Of a stretch of 64,000 nt of DNA, positions 26,641 through 37,884 are shown one piece after another. A model generated the notes under the pieces. It made no database searches. It was not told the origin of the DNA and saw nothing but the letters and a program-made list of their open reading frames with translations. The translations under genes and the position numbers were made by a program. Position 1 is the stretch's first letter. Every line of letters starts with the position of its first letter. This DNA is from Diphasiastrum complanatum (Eukaryota; Streptophyta; Lycopodiopsida; Lycopodiales; Lycopodiaceae), in contig CM055093.1 of NCBI GenBank assembly GCA_029204225.1, positions 17,263,041 to 17,327,040 of the forward strand. The letters run 5' to 3'.

Positions 26641-27895
26641 CTTCATCATTGGCCTTCCCCGCACCCGTCGTGGTCACGATTCATGTATGGTGGTAGTTGA
26701 CAGGTTCTCGAAATAGGCAAATTTCATACCCGTTCGTAGTACTATCACAGCAGAGCAGTGTGCACGCTTGTTCCTTTCAGAGATATTTCACCTACATGGG
26801 TTTCCTTGTACTATCCTTTCTGATCGGGATAGTAAGTTTACATCATTGTTCTGGACAGAGCTTATGCATATATTGGATGTACAGCTTTTTATGGGGTCTG
26901 CTTATCATTCTACTTCTAATGGGTAGTCTGAGGTCCTTAACAGGATCCTTGAGGATTATTTGCGCCATTTTGTTACTCCTTCAGGGAAGGATTGAGATCA
27001 GCACTTATGTTTGGCAGAGTATAGCTATAATAGCTCTGTTAGTACCAGCACCGGCGTTGCACCATTTTTATTATCTCATGGTTATGCACCTCTTTTACCT
27101 GGTATTCATCTTCCTCCCGAGGATACATTTGTGACACTGTCTTCATTTCTATCAGGTGCTCGCGAGCTTATTCTCCAGGCTAGTTCCCATTTGCAGCAGG
27201 TCCAATAGCGTTATCAAGCTTCAATTGATTGTCATTGACGTCATGTTGAGTTTCATGTTGGTGATATGGTATATCTACGCCTACGGTTTGCACGTCATCA
27301 TTTTATTCAGGGCCATGCTTCTACTGAGAAGCTTGCACCACGTTATTATGGGCCTTATTGTATATTGGAGGTTCTTAGTCCAGTTACATATCGTCTTCAG
27401 CTTCCTGCTTCCACACGTGCCTGTGATATATTCCATGTCAGTTTATTACGTGCTGCTATTGAGGATGATGCTCCTCGTGATGCTGAGTTTCCTACTGCAC
27501 CGGATCTCTTTCCTTTATTACCTGCTGCTATCCTTCAGGTGCGTTTGCATCATAGTCGACGCCGCCGGCAGATTCAGTTCCTAGTCCAGTGGGATGGTCG
27601 TCCTGTTGAGGAGGCCACATGGGAGCCTATTGATGTCTTTTATCATACACTGTCACTTGCGGATCAGGCTCGTGCTCTTGCCGCACTTGTTGATTCCTCT
27701 ACATCAGTTGTTGCTCCAGTTGTTACTACACCACATGTTGTTCCAGTTGATCCTCCAGGGCTTGCTGTTACTTGATCCAGTCCTTTATGACAGTTGGGTC
27801 TTATTTTTGTGTCGGAGAGAGTTATGGACTCGGCTCATTACATTTGCCATGTCCATTTACATTTACTTTACTTTATGCATAGGCAGGCTTTGGGC
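26641..27895 (+). pseudogene. Inverted Gypsy-1 segment: integrase, chromodomain, LTR start
   Basis: The plus-strand reading starts at FIIGLPRTRRGHDS and passes VVVDRFSK, a stop, ANFIP, ILSDRDSKF, AEYSYNSS and FHVGDMVYLRL. It reaches the chromodomain IQFLVQWDGRPVEEATWEP (open 27266-27775). Five in-frame stops in integrase (near 26718, 26921, 26993, 27206 and 27236) sit mostly at positions expected to be CAG, TGG or CGA codons, consistent with C-to-T decay. A purine run ggagag (27814-27819) and LTR start agttatgg follow. Its orientation is opposite to the rest of the element. Confidence 0.87.
27820..27895. repeat. Inverted-repeat arm (LTR start of Gypsy-1), left
   Basis: The 76 bp agttatggactcgg..ggctttgggc are the reverse complement of 38920-38995 with two mismatches. 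This is the displaced inner end of the split 3' LTR. Confidence 0.9.
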
Positions 27896-29645
27896 GAAGC
27901 AAACCAGTGGACTTAGCACAGGAGTACGCCCAGGTACGAATAAGTACAACAAGCTCTTTCCTAAGGGATGGCCAATAGAAATGATCCTTAAGACGAGCAT
28001 AAGACTTCTGAAAACCAAAATGACCCCCAACTGAGGACGAATGAGCATTCGACAACAACTGAGAATGGATACCCAAAGAACTAGGAATACAAAGAGAACC
28101 ATAATGATAAAGACGGTGGTCAACAATGGAATAAGCCTGATGAGGTGAAGACGACATAGGTGGAGCAAAACTATAAACATCACGAAAATCAGAACATGTA
28201 AGATAAGCAGATGGAAGATCATCAAACCAGGAAGGGATCGTGGCAACAAGGGTATTCAATAAAGCAGGAAGTCTAGACAATGCGTCAGCAGCAGTGTTAG
28301 CACGACCAGGATGATACAAAATAGAAAAATCAAAAGATTGTAAAAATTGCAACCAACGAAATTGACGATCGCTAAGATCACGCTGGGAGAAGAGATAACG
28401 TAAGGACTGATGATCAGTAACGATATCAAAAGGAACACGGTACAGGTAATGGCGCCACTTCTTAAGAGCATAGATAATGGCAAGAAGCTCTTTCTCATGG
28501 ACAGAATAACGTTGCTCATAAGAGCGTAAATGACGCGACTCATAAGCAATAATACACTGAGACTGACGAAGCAAGGCACCCAAACCAACATTACTAGCAT
28601 CGGTCTCAACAATAAATTTCTGATCAAACTGTGGTAAACACAGGACAGAGGCCTCCACAATAGCACGACGAAGAGTGTCAAAGGCAAACTGACAATCAGA
28701 AGTCCAAACAAAAGCACTAGACTTCTTCAAAAGGGCATGAAGAGGGGCAGCCACAGTGGCAAAGTGAGGAACAGGACGATGAAGGTGAGTAGCGAGACCA
28801 AGAAACATACGAACATGGTGGACATCTGTGGGAACAGGCCAATCATCGATTGCCCGAACCTTATGAGGGTCCAAACGAATACGACCATCACAAATGAGAA
28901 ATCGTAAAAACTCAATCTCAACAACAGCAAAGAAACACTTAGAAAATTTAGCAAACAACTGGTGATGAACAAGCAATTGAAAAATAGATGAAAGATGTAA
29001 CACATGCTCATCAAGAGTGTTACTAAAAACAAGAATATCATCAAAATAAACTAAAACACAATGACCAAGGAGAGGATGCATGATGTTATTCATCACATTC
29101 TGGAACGTAGGTGGACCATTAGTAACACCTAAAGGAAGAACACAAAACTCATACAAACCAAGATGGGTACGAAACGCAGTCTTGTCTTCGTCCGAAAGAT
29201 GCATCCTAATCTGGTGATAGCCGGAACGTAAGTCTATCTTAGAAAAAAGATGAGAGGTGCCTAACTGGTCAAAGAGATCATCCATGTGAGGAATAGGATA
29301 CTGGTTACGGATGGTCAACTTATTGAGGGCACGATAATCAATGCAGAGACATTTGGAACCATCTTTCTTACTGACAAGGAGAACAGGGGCACCAAAAGGA
29401 CTGTGACTAGGAACAATAAGGCCTTGATCTAGTAAAGCAGTAATCTGAAGCTCAACCTCATCACGCTCAAACTTAGACATACGGTAAGGAGGCCGGGAGG
29501 GAGGAGCAGAACCAGGACGCAAATCAATATAGTGGTTCACATCACGTAATGGTGGTAGCGTCGTAGGTTCTGAAAAGACAAATGCATACTGATGTAATAA
29601 GTCAGAGATCACCTGAGGAACAACTGCTGGAGGAGAGGTAGTCAC
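27873..29645 (-). pseudogene. Gypsy-1 reverse transcriptase, RNase H and integrase zinc domain
   Basis: A 590-residue open frame. Blocks in order: LCIDYRALNKLTIRN near residue 105, [15 protein letters not shown], the catalytic VLVYFDDILVFS near residue 205, RNase H ETDASNVGLGALL and TDHQSLRYLF, then GGHFGFQKSYARLKDHFYW and TWAYSCAKS, the start of the HHCC domain with its first Cys replaced by Trp. The last seven residues are read from inverted LTR sequence, not from integrase. RT itself looks intact. A stop near 29736 separates it from protease. Confidence 0.9.
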
Positions 29646-29735
29646 TGGAGAATCTGCTGCAACACGCTGAACACATAATAAAGCTGCACAATGAGCCTTA
29701 GGTAGGTTGCGAATAAACTGCTTCCCGCTGATCAG

Positions 29736-30311
29736 CTAGAAATCTGCCTGAGAATGAATACCAGCAAGTGAGTGGGTCACTGCATCATGAACAAATGTCA
29801 ATGTCTGCTGAGCCAGGTCCAAAGTAACCGCTCCCAATGAAGCAAACCAATCAGCACCAAGGATAAGGTCATATCGCTCCAGAGGAATGATATAAAGATC
29901 TGCCTGTCCAGAAAAATCACCAATGCGGTAGGATAATCCCTGAAACATCTGAGAACTAGGAAATGAGTGAGAACTGACAACCTCGACTGTGAGAGGCTGT
30001 GGAGCAGGAATAGGTGAAGCACGTATCCGGCTGAGAACATAACTGCTGATAAAGGAATGAGTGCTACTGGTATCAACTAAAGCAATATACTCACAACCAG
30101 TAATGCGCACACGTAGCCGAATGGAGCGAGGACCGGGGCACCCTGTCCAGGTAACATAAGCAAGCTGAGCATGGCAAGTAGCAGGAAGTAAATCAGTAGA
30201 AGGCTCAGGAGATAGATCAGGCTCATCAGATATATGAATGTAGATATTGGACTCATCTGGGGTAGTGCCCTCATGGTAGAAAACAGCAGTAGAAGTAGGC
30301 AGGGGCGGCAA
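29736..30311 (-). pseudogene. Gypsy-1 protease region
   Basis: A frame of 191 residues with the retropepsin fold signature YIALVDTSSTHSFIS and, later, LILGADWFASLGAV. The catalytic triad that should be Asp-Ser/Thr-Gly reads Asp-Thr-Ser; a single G-to-A change would explain the lost glycine. Protease is therefore probably inactive. It continues from the gag zinc-knuckle region just to the right. Confidence 0.85.
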
Positions 30312-31388
30312 TCACGGGCAATGTGGTCAGGACTCTTACAACGAACGCAAAGACACTTCTGCTGAATGTCAGCGAACTCTGTAGACGTGTAACGTCGGAC
30401 AAAAGCAGGACGAGGAGGCAGAGGGCGAGGAGCAAGAGAAGTAAGAGAAGAGGTCGGGATGACAGTGGATGGGGCAGATGGGGCCGGAGATGGTAGAGGG
30501 AGATGGACGGGGTCGGGAAAAGCGAAAGGGAGCAGGATCAGAGTACTTATGTTGTAAAGTACTAGCAAGGGACATGGCCTCAACAAGTGTGGGTGGACGG
30601 AAAGAAGAGACATCGTATCGTAGAGCACCACGAAGTCCAACAATGTAGCGAGAAATAAGCTCGGTGGGCTGAAGATCTGTAAAGAGGTAGGAAAGGTCCA
30701 TAAACTGATCTGTATAGGAAGAAAGATCACCAGTCTGAGTAAGACTACGGAATATATCACGTTGGCGGCTCAGCCACTGAGGGTCAATCATAGCATGACG
30801 AAGATCACGACGAAAGGTAGGCCATAACTGGAGACCGTCCCAATCAGGGTCAAGTCGGTAGACCCGCCACCAAGTGATAGCACGTCCATCTAAATGTAAC
30901 TGGATCTTCTGAGGATCAGTCTTAGGGTAAATCTGAAAATAAGTATCAAGCTTTGCAAGCCGATTCTCTAACAAGTTCCCGTCAGAGGAACCAGAATAGG
31001 TGGCAAGCTGTACCCGATCACGAAAATATCGAGCAAAATGTGGCTCAGGAGCTAGATGTCGTGGAAAATGTGACTCAGGAGCTGTAGGACGTGGAAAACC
31101 GGGTGGTGGGTTAGATGGAAAATGAGGCCCACCGCCAAAGGAAGTAGACGAGGATGGAAGTCCAAACGGAGACCCAAATGATGAATGAACAAGGGCTTTG
31201 TCAGGTCCATGTGGCTGTAAGGAATCAATCTGTGACTGCATAGTGGCAAAGCCGGTCTGTAGAGTGGTAAAACCGATCATCATTTGGTCGAAACGACTAC
31301 TGAGGAGAGTAAGAGAGTCACGCATATAAGCAAACTGTTCATCTAAAGGTCCGGAATGACTCGCAGGTGTAGTGGGTGAGCTAGCCAT
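30312..31388 (-). pseudogene. Gypsy-1 gag
   Basis: The ATG at 31386-31388 opens a gag frame: coiled-coil-like start, Pro/Phe-rich linker, then the retrotransposon gag domain (YFRDRVQLATYSG, ITWWRVYRLDPDW, DLSSYTDQFMDL). It shifts frame near 30510. The next frame carries the CCHC knuckle CVRCKSPDHIARDC at about 30305-30350. The protein would form the particle. Confidence 0.85.
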
Positions 31389-31743
31389 GAGGAAGAAAAA
31401 GTAAGCGAGAAAAGAAATGTGCTAAACAATTGGACGGACTGAAGGAGAGGACATAAGTCATCACAACAGGCACGCCAATGAAAAGACACAATAGAACTCG
31501 CGATGTAAGATGAACGAAAAGGACAACTAAGTAAGAAAATACTTCATAACCGCAACCGGAAGTGAGCTGAAAAATAGCAGCGATATGTCGAGGTACCGGG
31601 CAGCCTCCAAAAAAGATGCTAAGGACCCGACAACGTGGAGTAAACGGTGGGTAAAAGTATGGGAAACAATAATGGACTATGGGGCTGGAAAGGGAGCAGC
31701 CAAGGAAAGGAAGTGATAACAAAAAGGAGGTATGGGCAGCGAG
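31389..31743 (-). other. Gypsy-1 leader, left part
   Basis: Untranslated leader between gag and the nested Copia-2; it continues at 37885-38532. No gene. Confidence 0.6.
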
Positions 31744-31748
31744 GAAAC
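31744..31748. repeat. Target-site duplication of Copia-2, left copy
   Basis: gaaac before the left LTR; the same word at 37880-37884 after the right LTR. Confidence 0.93.
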
Positions 31749-32430
31749 TGTAAAAATTATAGCAAATAAGGATCCTAAAACACTTGAAATGATGAGGGAA
31801 ACAATAGATTATGATTTCATAAGATTAGCACAAGTTGAACCATCAAAATCCATCAAAAATCTATGCTTGAACCTCACTAAATGGCCCAAATCCTTGAAGA
31901 AGACTTCACACGTGTGAAAGTACGGCCTCTCACAGTCTGAGTACTGTACACCAGACCTACATTCAATCCTATAATCATTAGTAATCACAAGTACTCAAAC
32001 AATTATGAACATAGAGAGCAATTGCACCATTATGAGAGAAAAAACATGAAATTGCTTGATTGATTTTGGTGAGATATCATCACCTATATATACATGATCC
32101 ATCACGGTTTTGGGCAGGTATGAGTAGCCCTAAACCTATCCCTAATGCTAATTTTGGTGGATCTTTCATCCCTACCAAGTTAGGGTTGGAATCTTGGAGA
32201 TCCCTCAACAATGCAAAAATTACCAAAAATAGCTCCTATTTTTTCTCCCTTGTATCTAAGCATAATTTGGACTCATTCCAAAGGTTCTAACACTTAGGTC
32301 TACTTGAGAACATCCTTATGAATGGAATCCTATGCTATTTGGCACGTGTGACAAGCCACATCATGACCATCTAACTATTTACAAGTCATATGACCAAAAC
32401 TAGTCAAGCTAGAATTGTGAATTTTTAACA
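31749..32430 (-). repeat. Copia-2 3' LTR (left), 682 bp
   Basis: It starts TGTAAAAATTA and ends TTTTTAACA. The minus-strand tgaggaggag polypurine run (32431-32440) abuts it. Minus-strand TATA-like sequence lies around 32082-32092. Confidence 0.95.
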
Positions 32431-32444
32431 CTCCTCCTCACTAT

Positions 32445-35400
32445 CTAGCTTGGTTCAATCATTGCTTTACTAATCACTCCAAGTGATGATCTGAACTTCA
32501 TAAAAGGTGTCTTTTGAAGTGGTTTAGTAAGTAGATCAGCTACACATTCATTGCTTGGAACATGCTCCAAAGCAATCTCCTTGGCTTGCACCATTTCTCT
32601 CACAAAGTGATGGCATATCTCAATGTGCTTAGATCTCGCATGGAAGATTGGGTTAGATGCAAGGTGTTGGGCTGATATATTGTCATTGTAGATGATTGGT
32701 GCCTCCTCTGAATCCATGATCTTTAGTTCCACCAATAATCTCTTGATCCAAAGTACCTCCTTTGTAGTGGTTGTCAAAGCTTTGTACTCGGCCTCGGTTG
32801 AAGATAGAGATATAGTTTCTTGCTTTTTTGAAGGCCATGAAACCACACCTTCTCCTATGAAAGTTGAATAGGCACTTGTTGATTTCCTATCCCTCTTGTC
32901 CCCTGCAAAATCTGAATCACTAAATGCATGAAGGTTAATCACATCTCCTCTATATAGAATCCCAAAATCCAATGTACCCGAGATATATCTTAGAATCCTC
33001 TTAGCCTTTTTCCAATGGATATTCAATGGCTTTTGCATGGATTGGCTCAACCTACATACACTAAAGCTAAGATCTGGTCTAGTTATAGTGATCCACATTA
33101 AGGAACCTATAAGTTGCCTAAACAAAGTGATGTCCATGAAGGATCTTTCATCATCTTCATTTGGCACTTTTACATCTTGCTCCATTGGTGTGTCAACACT
33201 TTTGCATACTTCCATCTTAAACTTCTTCAAAAGACTTTGAGCATAGTTTACTTGACTTATAAAGATAAAATCAGACCCTCTAAGTACTTCTATGCCTAAG
33301 ATGAAGTGAAGACATCCTAGATCTACCATCTTGAACTCTAAGGATAGATCTATCTTGATTTTTTCAATACCATCAACACTATTTCCACTAATGATGATGT
33401 CATCTACATAAATGAGTAAAAGTACAATACCAACATCATCAAACTTAATGTAAAGAGTAGGATCATATTCACTTTGAACAAAAGAAAGTGAAATAAGATA
33501 GCAATGTAGTCTTGAATTCCAAGATCTCGAGGCTTGCTTCAAGCCAAAGATGCTTCTTTGGAGATGGCATACTTTGTTCTCCATTCCATGCTTGATGAAC
33601 CCTTGTGGCTGCTCCATATAGATATCCTCTTCCAAAAAACCATTCAAGAAAGCATTAGAGACATCCATTTGACATAGAATCCATCCAAAATGTGATGCAA
33701 GTGCAATGATTAGCCTTATTGTGACCATCTTGGCCACACGTGCAAAAGTTTCCTCATAGTCTATCCCTCTCTCTTGAGCATAACCTTTTGCAACTAATCT
33801 TGCTTTATGTTTGTTAACACTCCCATTTGCATTCAACTTAAGCTTGAAGACCCATTTGCATCCTATTACATTCCTTTGAGGTCTCTCAACAAGCAACCAA
33901 GTTTCATTCTCAATCAAGGCATCATACTCATCCAACATAGCTTTATACCGTTCTTTGGAGTTCAATGCATCTTCAACATTAGAGGGTTCTTCAAAACTAG
34001 ATAAAGCATAATAAGTGGATGAGATACCCTCAACTTGCTGTCCTTTGCCTTGATATGTGAGCCTTGATGGCTCCACTTTTGCCCTTGAAGATCTCCTTGG
34101 TGTGATAGGTGGGTTTGGTGCTTGCTCCTCCATGAGCTCCTCCTCAAAACCAAGATCTTGCTCCTCGGCCATCTTCTTCTTGATTGTTGGAGCACTTGAG
34201 ACTTCTTCAAGCATATGCATATGATGTTCATCAAAGATGACATCCCTTGAAACAACAAATTTGTTTAAGGATGGGAGATAGACTTTGTAGCCCTTTCTTG
34301 AGCTTGCATATCCAAGCATGATCCCTCTTGTGGAAGATGGATCCTCCTTGGTTCTTGTTTCCAATGGCACATGCACATAACATATACACCCAAAAACTTT
34401 CAAGTGATTAAGATTGGGTTTCTTTCCATACAACATCTCATAAGGAGTTTTGTCTTCAATTGCTTTGCAAGACACCCTATTCATCAAGTAGTTTGCACAT
34501 ACAAGAGACTCACCCCAAAAGGATTTGGGCAAACAAGCATCTAATCTTAAAGCCTTAGAACATTCACATAATGTTCTATTCCTTCTTTCAGCAACTCCAT
34601 TCTGTTGAGGAGTGTAAGGACAAGAAGTCTCTTTCTTGATCCCTTCCTCCTCACAAAAGGCCTTGAACTCATTGGAGATGAATTCTCCACCATTGTCACT
34701 TCTAAGAATCTTGATGCTATGATTATGATGCTTTTCCACAAACAACTTGAACTTTACAAAAGTATCAAATACTTGAGACTTGAAGGAAAGTAAGAACACC
34801 CAACAATATCTTGAGTAGTCATCAATGAAGGTTAAAAACATGGATGAACCTCCATTAGATTTGGTGCTAGCAATGTGCACATCCAAGTGTATGAGTTCAA
34901 GAGGATGAGATGACTTTGTGATGGAGTTAGGAAACACCTTCTTATGTGCCTTGGATAAGGCACAGGCTTCACAAACCTTGTCTTCCTTCCCAATAGACCT
35001 TGGTAGGCCTAAAGCATACTCCTCCTTGATCATAGCCTCCATGGAACCCGAGTTGACATGTCCAAGTCTTTTGTGCCATAAAGTAAAGGTAGATATCTTG
35101 CTCTTCTCGGCCAACATGACAACATTAGTATCCACAAATGCATCCAGCTTATAAAGTTTGCCAAGTCTAGTGCCCTTAGCCACTATCTTACCCTTCTTCT
35201 TGATGAAACATTCATTTGAAGCAAAGTCAACATTGAAACCATTGTCTACCATTTGGCCAACACTTAGTAGATTCTTTGTTATTGTAGGAATGTACAAAAC
35301 ACCTTCTATGTTGATCTTTTTGGAAGATCCTAAGCAAAGGGGAATGCTACCAACTCCTTCAATCTTACAAGCTTCATCATTTGCTGTATAGATAGACTTT

Positions 35401-36386
35401 ATAGGTCCATCATAAGATAAGAGAGAAGAGAAAAACTCTCTTTTACTAGTCATGTGTGAACTAGCACCCGAGTCAATCCACCAAGGATCTTCTCCTTTGA
35501 AGCTTGTTGAAGAAAATATGGACATCATGAGAGAGTCCTCATGTGAACTCTCCTCCTCCTCCTCTTTGCTCATGTTGGCTTGGCTTTGATCTTGCTTCCT
35601 CTTGAAGCATTCCGAGGCATAATGCCCCATCTTGCTACAATAGTAGCACTTCACCTTTGATTTGTCCTTCTTGACTTTGGTGGTTGATGGAGATGCCTTT
35701 GGGGGTCCTTCTTGATCCTCAAGCTTTGTAGACTTCTTGAATGTTGATCCTTTGCCTTTGGACTTGCCTTTGCCTTTGGTGAAGAGAGCTTGGTCACATC
35801 CCCCTTGGATGGAAAGCCTATCCATCCTCTCTTGCATTTGGCTCCTTCTTGATTCCTCGGCCATGAGTGTGCCTTGGAGTTCTTCAAGTATGGGTAGCTT
35901 ACCCATAATTGCATATCCCTGAACCAAATTGTCAAATTCAAAGCTTAGTCCATTCAATATGAGTTGAACAAGCTCTTCATCCTTGATAGGGTCACCTATA
36001 AAGGCTAGCTCAAAAGTATGTGCACTCTCTCCTTTCTTTTGATAGCTTCTATAGATTTGATTCTTCAAAGCTAACATTCTAGTTTGGTTCTTGGATTCAT
36101 AGACCTTTTGCAAAGTCTCCCAAGCATCTTGAGCTGAAGTGCAATCTCCTACCTCTCTTAAGAGTTCATTTGCAACATTCATTTTTATGCAATGTAGTGC
36201 AACATTGCACCTCTTGATGTATTTGGCTTTTTCTTGAGGATGAATAGGTTCACCCTCCTTACCATTTAAAATTTCCATCAGATCTTGCATGATCATGATA
36301 GATTCCATTCTAACTTTCCATATGGAATAGTTAGTTTTGTTGAGCCTTTCATTAGTATCCAAAAGATATGCATTTATAGATGCCAT
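32445..36386 (-). CDS. Copia-2 gag-pol polyprotein
   Basis: This 1313-residue uninterrupted frame encodes all functions. Gag is at the N-terminus (ERLNKTNYSIWKVRMES), with a CCHC knuckle CYYCSKMGHYASEC at about 247-260. Protease is WWIDSGASSHM (Asp305). Pre-integrase LWHKRLGH and CEACALSKAH give the HHCC ligands. The integrase triad is Asp502, Asp564 (RSDNGGEF) and Glu600 (GVAERRNR). RT carries CQMDVSNAFLNG and the catalytic YVDD at about 993-996. RNase H has SDSDFAGDKRDRKST and LSSTEAEYKAL. It ends NECVADLLTKPLQK. Compared with the sister gag of Copia-1, about ten residues are missing after SAHTF in the gag domain (near residue 124), which may weaken gag. The start is the first ATG after the leader. 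Confidence 0.96.
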   Translation of the reverse strand: MASINAYLLDTNERLNKTNYSIWKVRMESIMIMQDLMEILNGKEGEPIHPQEKAKYIKRCNVALHCIKMNVANELLREVGDCTSAQDAWETLQKVYESKNQTRMLALKNQIYRSYQKKGESAHTFELAFIGDPIKDEELVQLILNGLSFEFDNLVQGYAIMGKLPILEELQGTLMAEESRRSQMQERMDRLSIQGGCDQALFTKGKGKSKGKGSTFKKSTKLEDQEGPPKASPSTTKVKKDKSKVKCYYCSKMGHYASECFKRKQDQSQANMSKEEEEESSHEDSLMMSIFSSTSFKGEDPWWIDSGASSHMTSKREFFSSLLSYDGPIKSIYTANDEACKIEGVGSIPLCLGSSKKINIEGVLYIPTITKNLLSVGQMVDNGFNVDFASNECFIKKKGKIVAKGTRLGKLYKLDAFVDTNVVMLAEKSKISTFTLWHKRLGHVNSGSMEAMIKEEYALGLPRSIGKEDKVCEACALSKAHKKVFPNSITKSSHPLELIHLDVHIASTKSNGGSSMFLTFIDDYSRYCWVFLLSFKSQVFDTFVKFKLFVEKHHNHSIKILRSDNGGEFISNEFKAFCEEEGIKKETSCPYTPQQNGVAERRNRTLCECSKALRLDACLPKSFWGESLVCANYLMNRVSCKAIEDKTPYEMLYGKKPNLNHLKVFGCICYVHVPLETRTKEDPSSTRGIMLGYASSRKGYKVYLPSLNKFVVSRDVIFDEHHMHMLEEVSSAPTIKKKMAEEQDLGFEEELMEEQAPNPPITPRRSSRAKVEPSRLTYQGKGQQVEGISSTYYALSSFEEPSNVEDALNSKERYKAMLDEYDALIENETWLLVERPQRNVIGCKWVFKLKLNANGSVNKHKARLVAKGYAQERGIDYEETFARVAKMVTIRLIIALASHFGWILCQMDVSNAFLNGFLEEDIYMEQPQGFIKHGMENKVCHLQRSIFGLKQASRSWNSRLHCYLISLSFVQSEYDPTLYIKFDDVGIVLLLIYVDDIIISGNSVDGIEKIKIDLSLEFKMVDLGCLHFILGIEVLRGSDFIFISQVNYAQSLLKKFKMEVCKSVDTPMEQDVKVPNEDDERSFMDITLFRQLIGSLMWITITRPDLSFSVCRLSQSMQKPLNIHWKKAKRILRYISGTLDFGILYRGDVINLHAFSDSDFAGDKRDRKSTSAYSTFIGEGVVSWPSKKQETISLSSTEAEYKALTTTTKEVLWIKRLLVELKIMDSEEAPIIYNDNISAQHLASNPIFHARSKHIEICHHFVREMVQAKEIALEHVPSNECVADLLTKPLQKTPFMKFRSSLGVISKAMIEPS

Positions 36387-37184
36387 CTAGTCTCCTAATC
36401 AAGGACTTGACACAAATGAAGGTTACTTATATTGATTTGATTGAAGGTCTACCTTATCCCACTTCTTAGGGACCTGAAAAGATCAGTAATAGACTTCCTA
36501 TAAAGATCTAAGAATGATCTCTAACAAAATCAAATCATAGAATACTAGAAACAATGCACTTGCTTGATTGAAGTAGACAATACTAGTAGAATTGCCCCTC
36601 TTTCTATAAAGAACATTAAAGCTTCCAAATGATCTGATCAAGAGTGAATTTCAGCAACCTAATATACTTCCAAAATCACTTGTAAAAGATCTAAATGGAA
36701 CTTAATGAGGATGCAACACAATCTACTATCCAATCACAAGCAAAAAATGATCAAAATTGATGAAAAATTGATCTAATTTGGTGCATAAGTCAAGCAATGG
36801 TTGGACTGAACCTAAATCACTTTAGGAGGTGCCTACTACACCTTATAACAGCCTTGAAGAGTCCCCAAAACTCTGATCTTCCCTCTCCTTGAATGCTAGA
36901 AAGCCTTCTCTATGAAATCACCTCCAAAACTCGCTTAGAAATCAATGCTTGGAGCAAGCAAAACTTGCTATCTTGGTAATGTGAATTGAATTCAACTTTG
37001 CCTCTGGTTTTAGACACCTAAACACCTGCAAATGAAGTCACACAACACCAATCTCCAATGTATCTGACTCACTTTGAGTTCTAGAATCAATACTAGATGC
37101 TAAGATCCAATCTACACAAGATTTAGATCAAAAATTGTGATCAAATTGAATGCAAACCAAGGATTTAGCTCATTTCAGCCTTTA
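36387..37184 (-). other. Copia-2 5' leader
   Basis: Untranslated AT-rich leader between primer site and gag-pol start; no coding content seen. Confidence 0.7.
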
Positions 37185-37197
37185 GGCTCTGATACCA
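37185..37197 (-). other. Primer-binding site of Copia-2
   Basis: Minus-strand TGGTATCAGAGCC directly follows the 5' LTR; complementary to initiator Met tRNA. Confidence 0.93.
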
Positions 37198-37879
37198 TGT
37201 AAAAATTACAGCAAATAAGGATCCTAAAACACTTGAAATGATGAGGGAAACAATAGATTATGATTTCATAAGATTAGCACAAGTTGAACCATCAAAATCC
37301 ATCAAAAATCTATGCTTGAACCTCACTAAATGGCCCAAATCCTTGAAGAAGGCTTCACACGTGTGAAAGTACGGCCTCCCACAGTCTGAGTACTGTACAC
37401 CAGACCTACATTCAATCCTATAATCATTAGTAATCACAAGTACTCAAACAATTATGAACATAGAGAGCAATTGCACCATTATGAGAGAAAAAACATGAAA
37501 TTGCTTGATTGATTTTGGTGAGATATCATCACCTATATATACATGATCCATCACGGTTTTGGGCAGGTATGAGTAGCCCTAAACCTATCCCTAATGCTAA
37601 TTTTGGTGGATCTTTCATCCCTACCAAGTTAGGGTTGGAATCTTGGAGATCCCTCAACAATGCAAAAATTACCAAAAATAGCTCCTATTTTTTCTCCCTT
37701 GTATCTAAGCATAATTTGGACTCATTCCAAAGGTTCTAACACTTAGGTCTACTTGAGAACATCCTTATGAATGTAATCCTATGCTATTTGGCACGTGTGA
37801 CAAGCCACATCATGACCATCTAACTATTTACAAGTCATATGACCAAAACTAGTCAAGCTAGAATTGTGAATTTTTAACA
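37198..37879 (-). repeat. Copia-2 5' LTR (right), 682 bp
   Basis: Same length as the left LTR with about four substitutions. It is followed by target duplication gaaac at 37880-37884. Confidence 0.95.
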
Positions 37880-37884
37880 GAAAC

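Larger units (their letters stand above)
31749..37879 (-). mobile_element. Copia-2, young full-length Ty1/Copia element
   Basis: A 6131-bp minus-strand element with 682-bp LTRs (31749-32430, 37198-37879), perfect target duplication gaaac, primer site, polypurine tract and one uninterrupted polyprotein frame. The LTRs differ at only about four positions (0.6 percent), so the insertion is recent. It lies in the Gypsy-1 leader and is the youngest layer of the nest. It is the only element in the window that looks able to encode every function needed to move. Confidence 0.96.

Noticed and set aside
27156-27584. Hydrophobic frames overlapping Gypsy-1 integrase, RT and gag (e.g. 27594-28034, 28256-28717, 29798-30076)
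   Set aside because: They are other-phase or antisense shadows of the recognised polyprotein.
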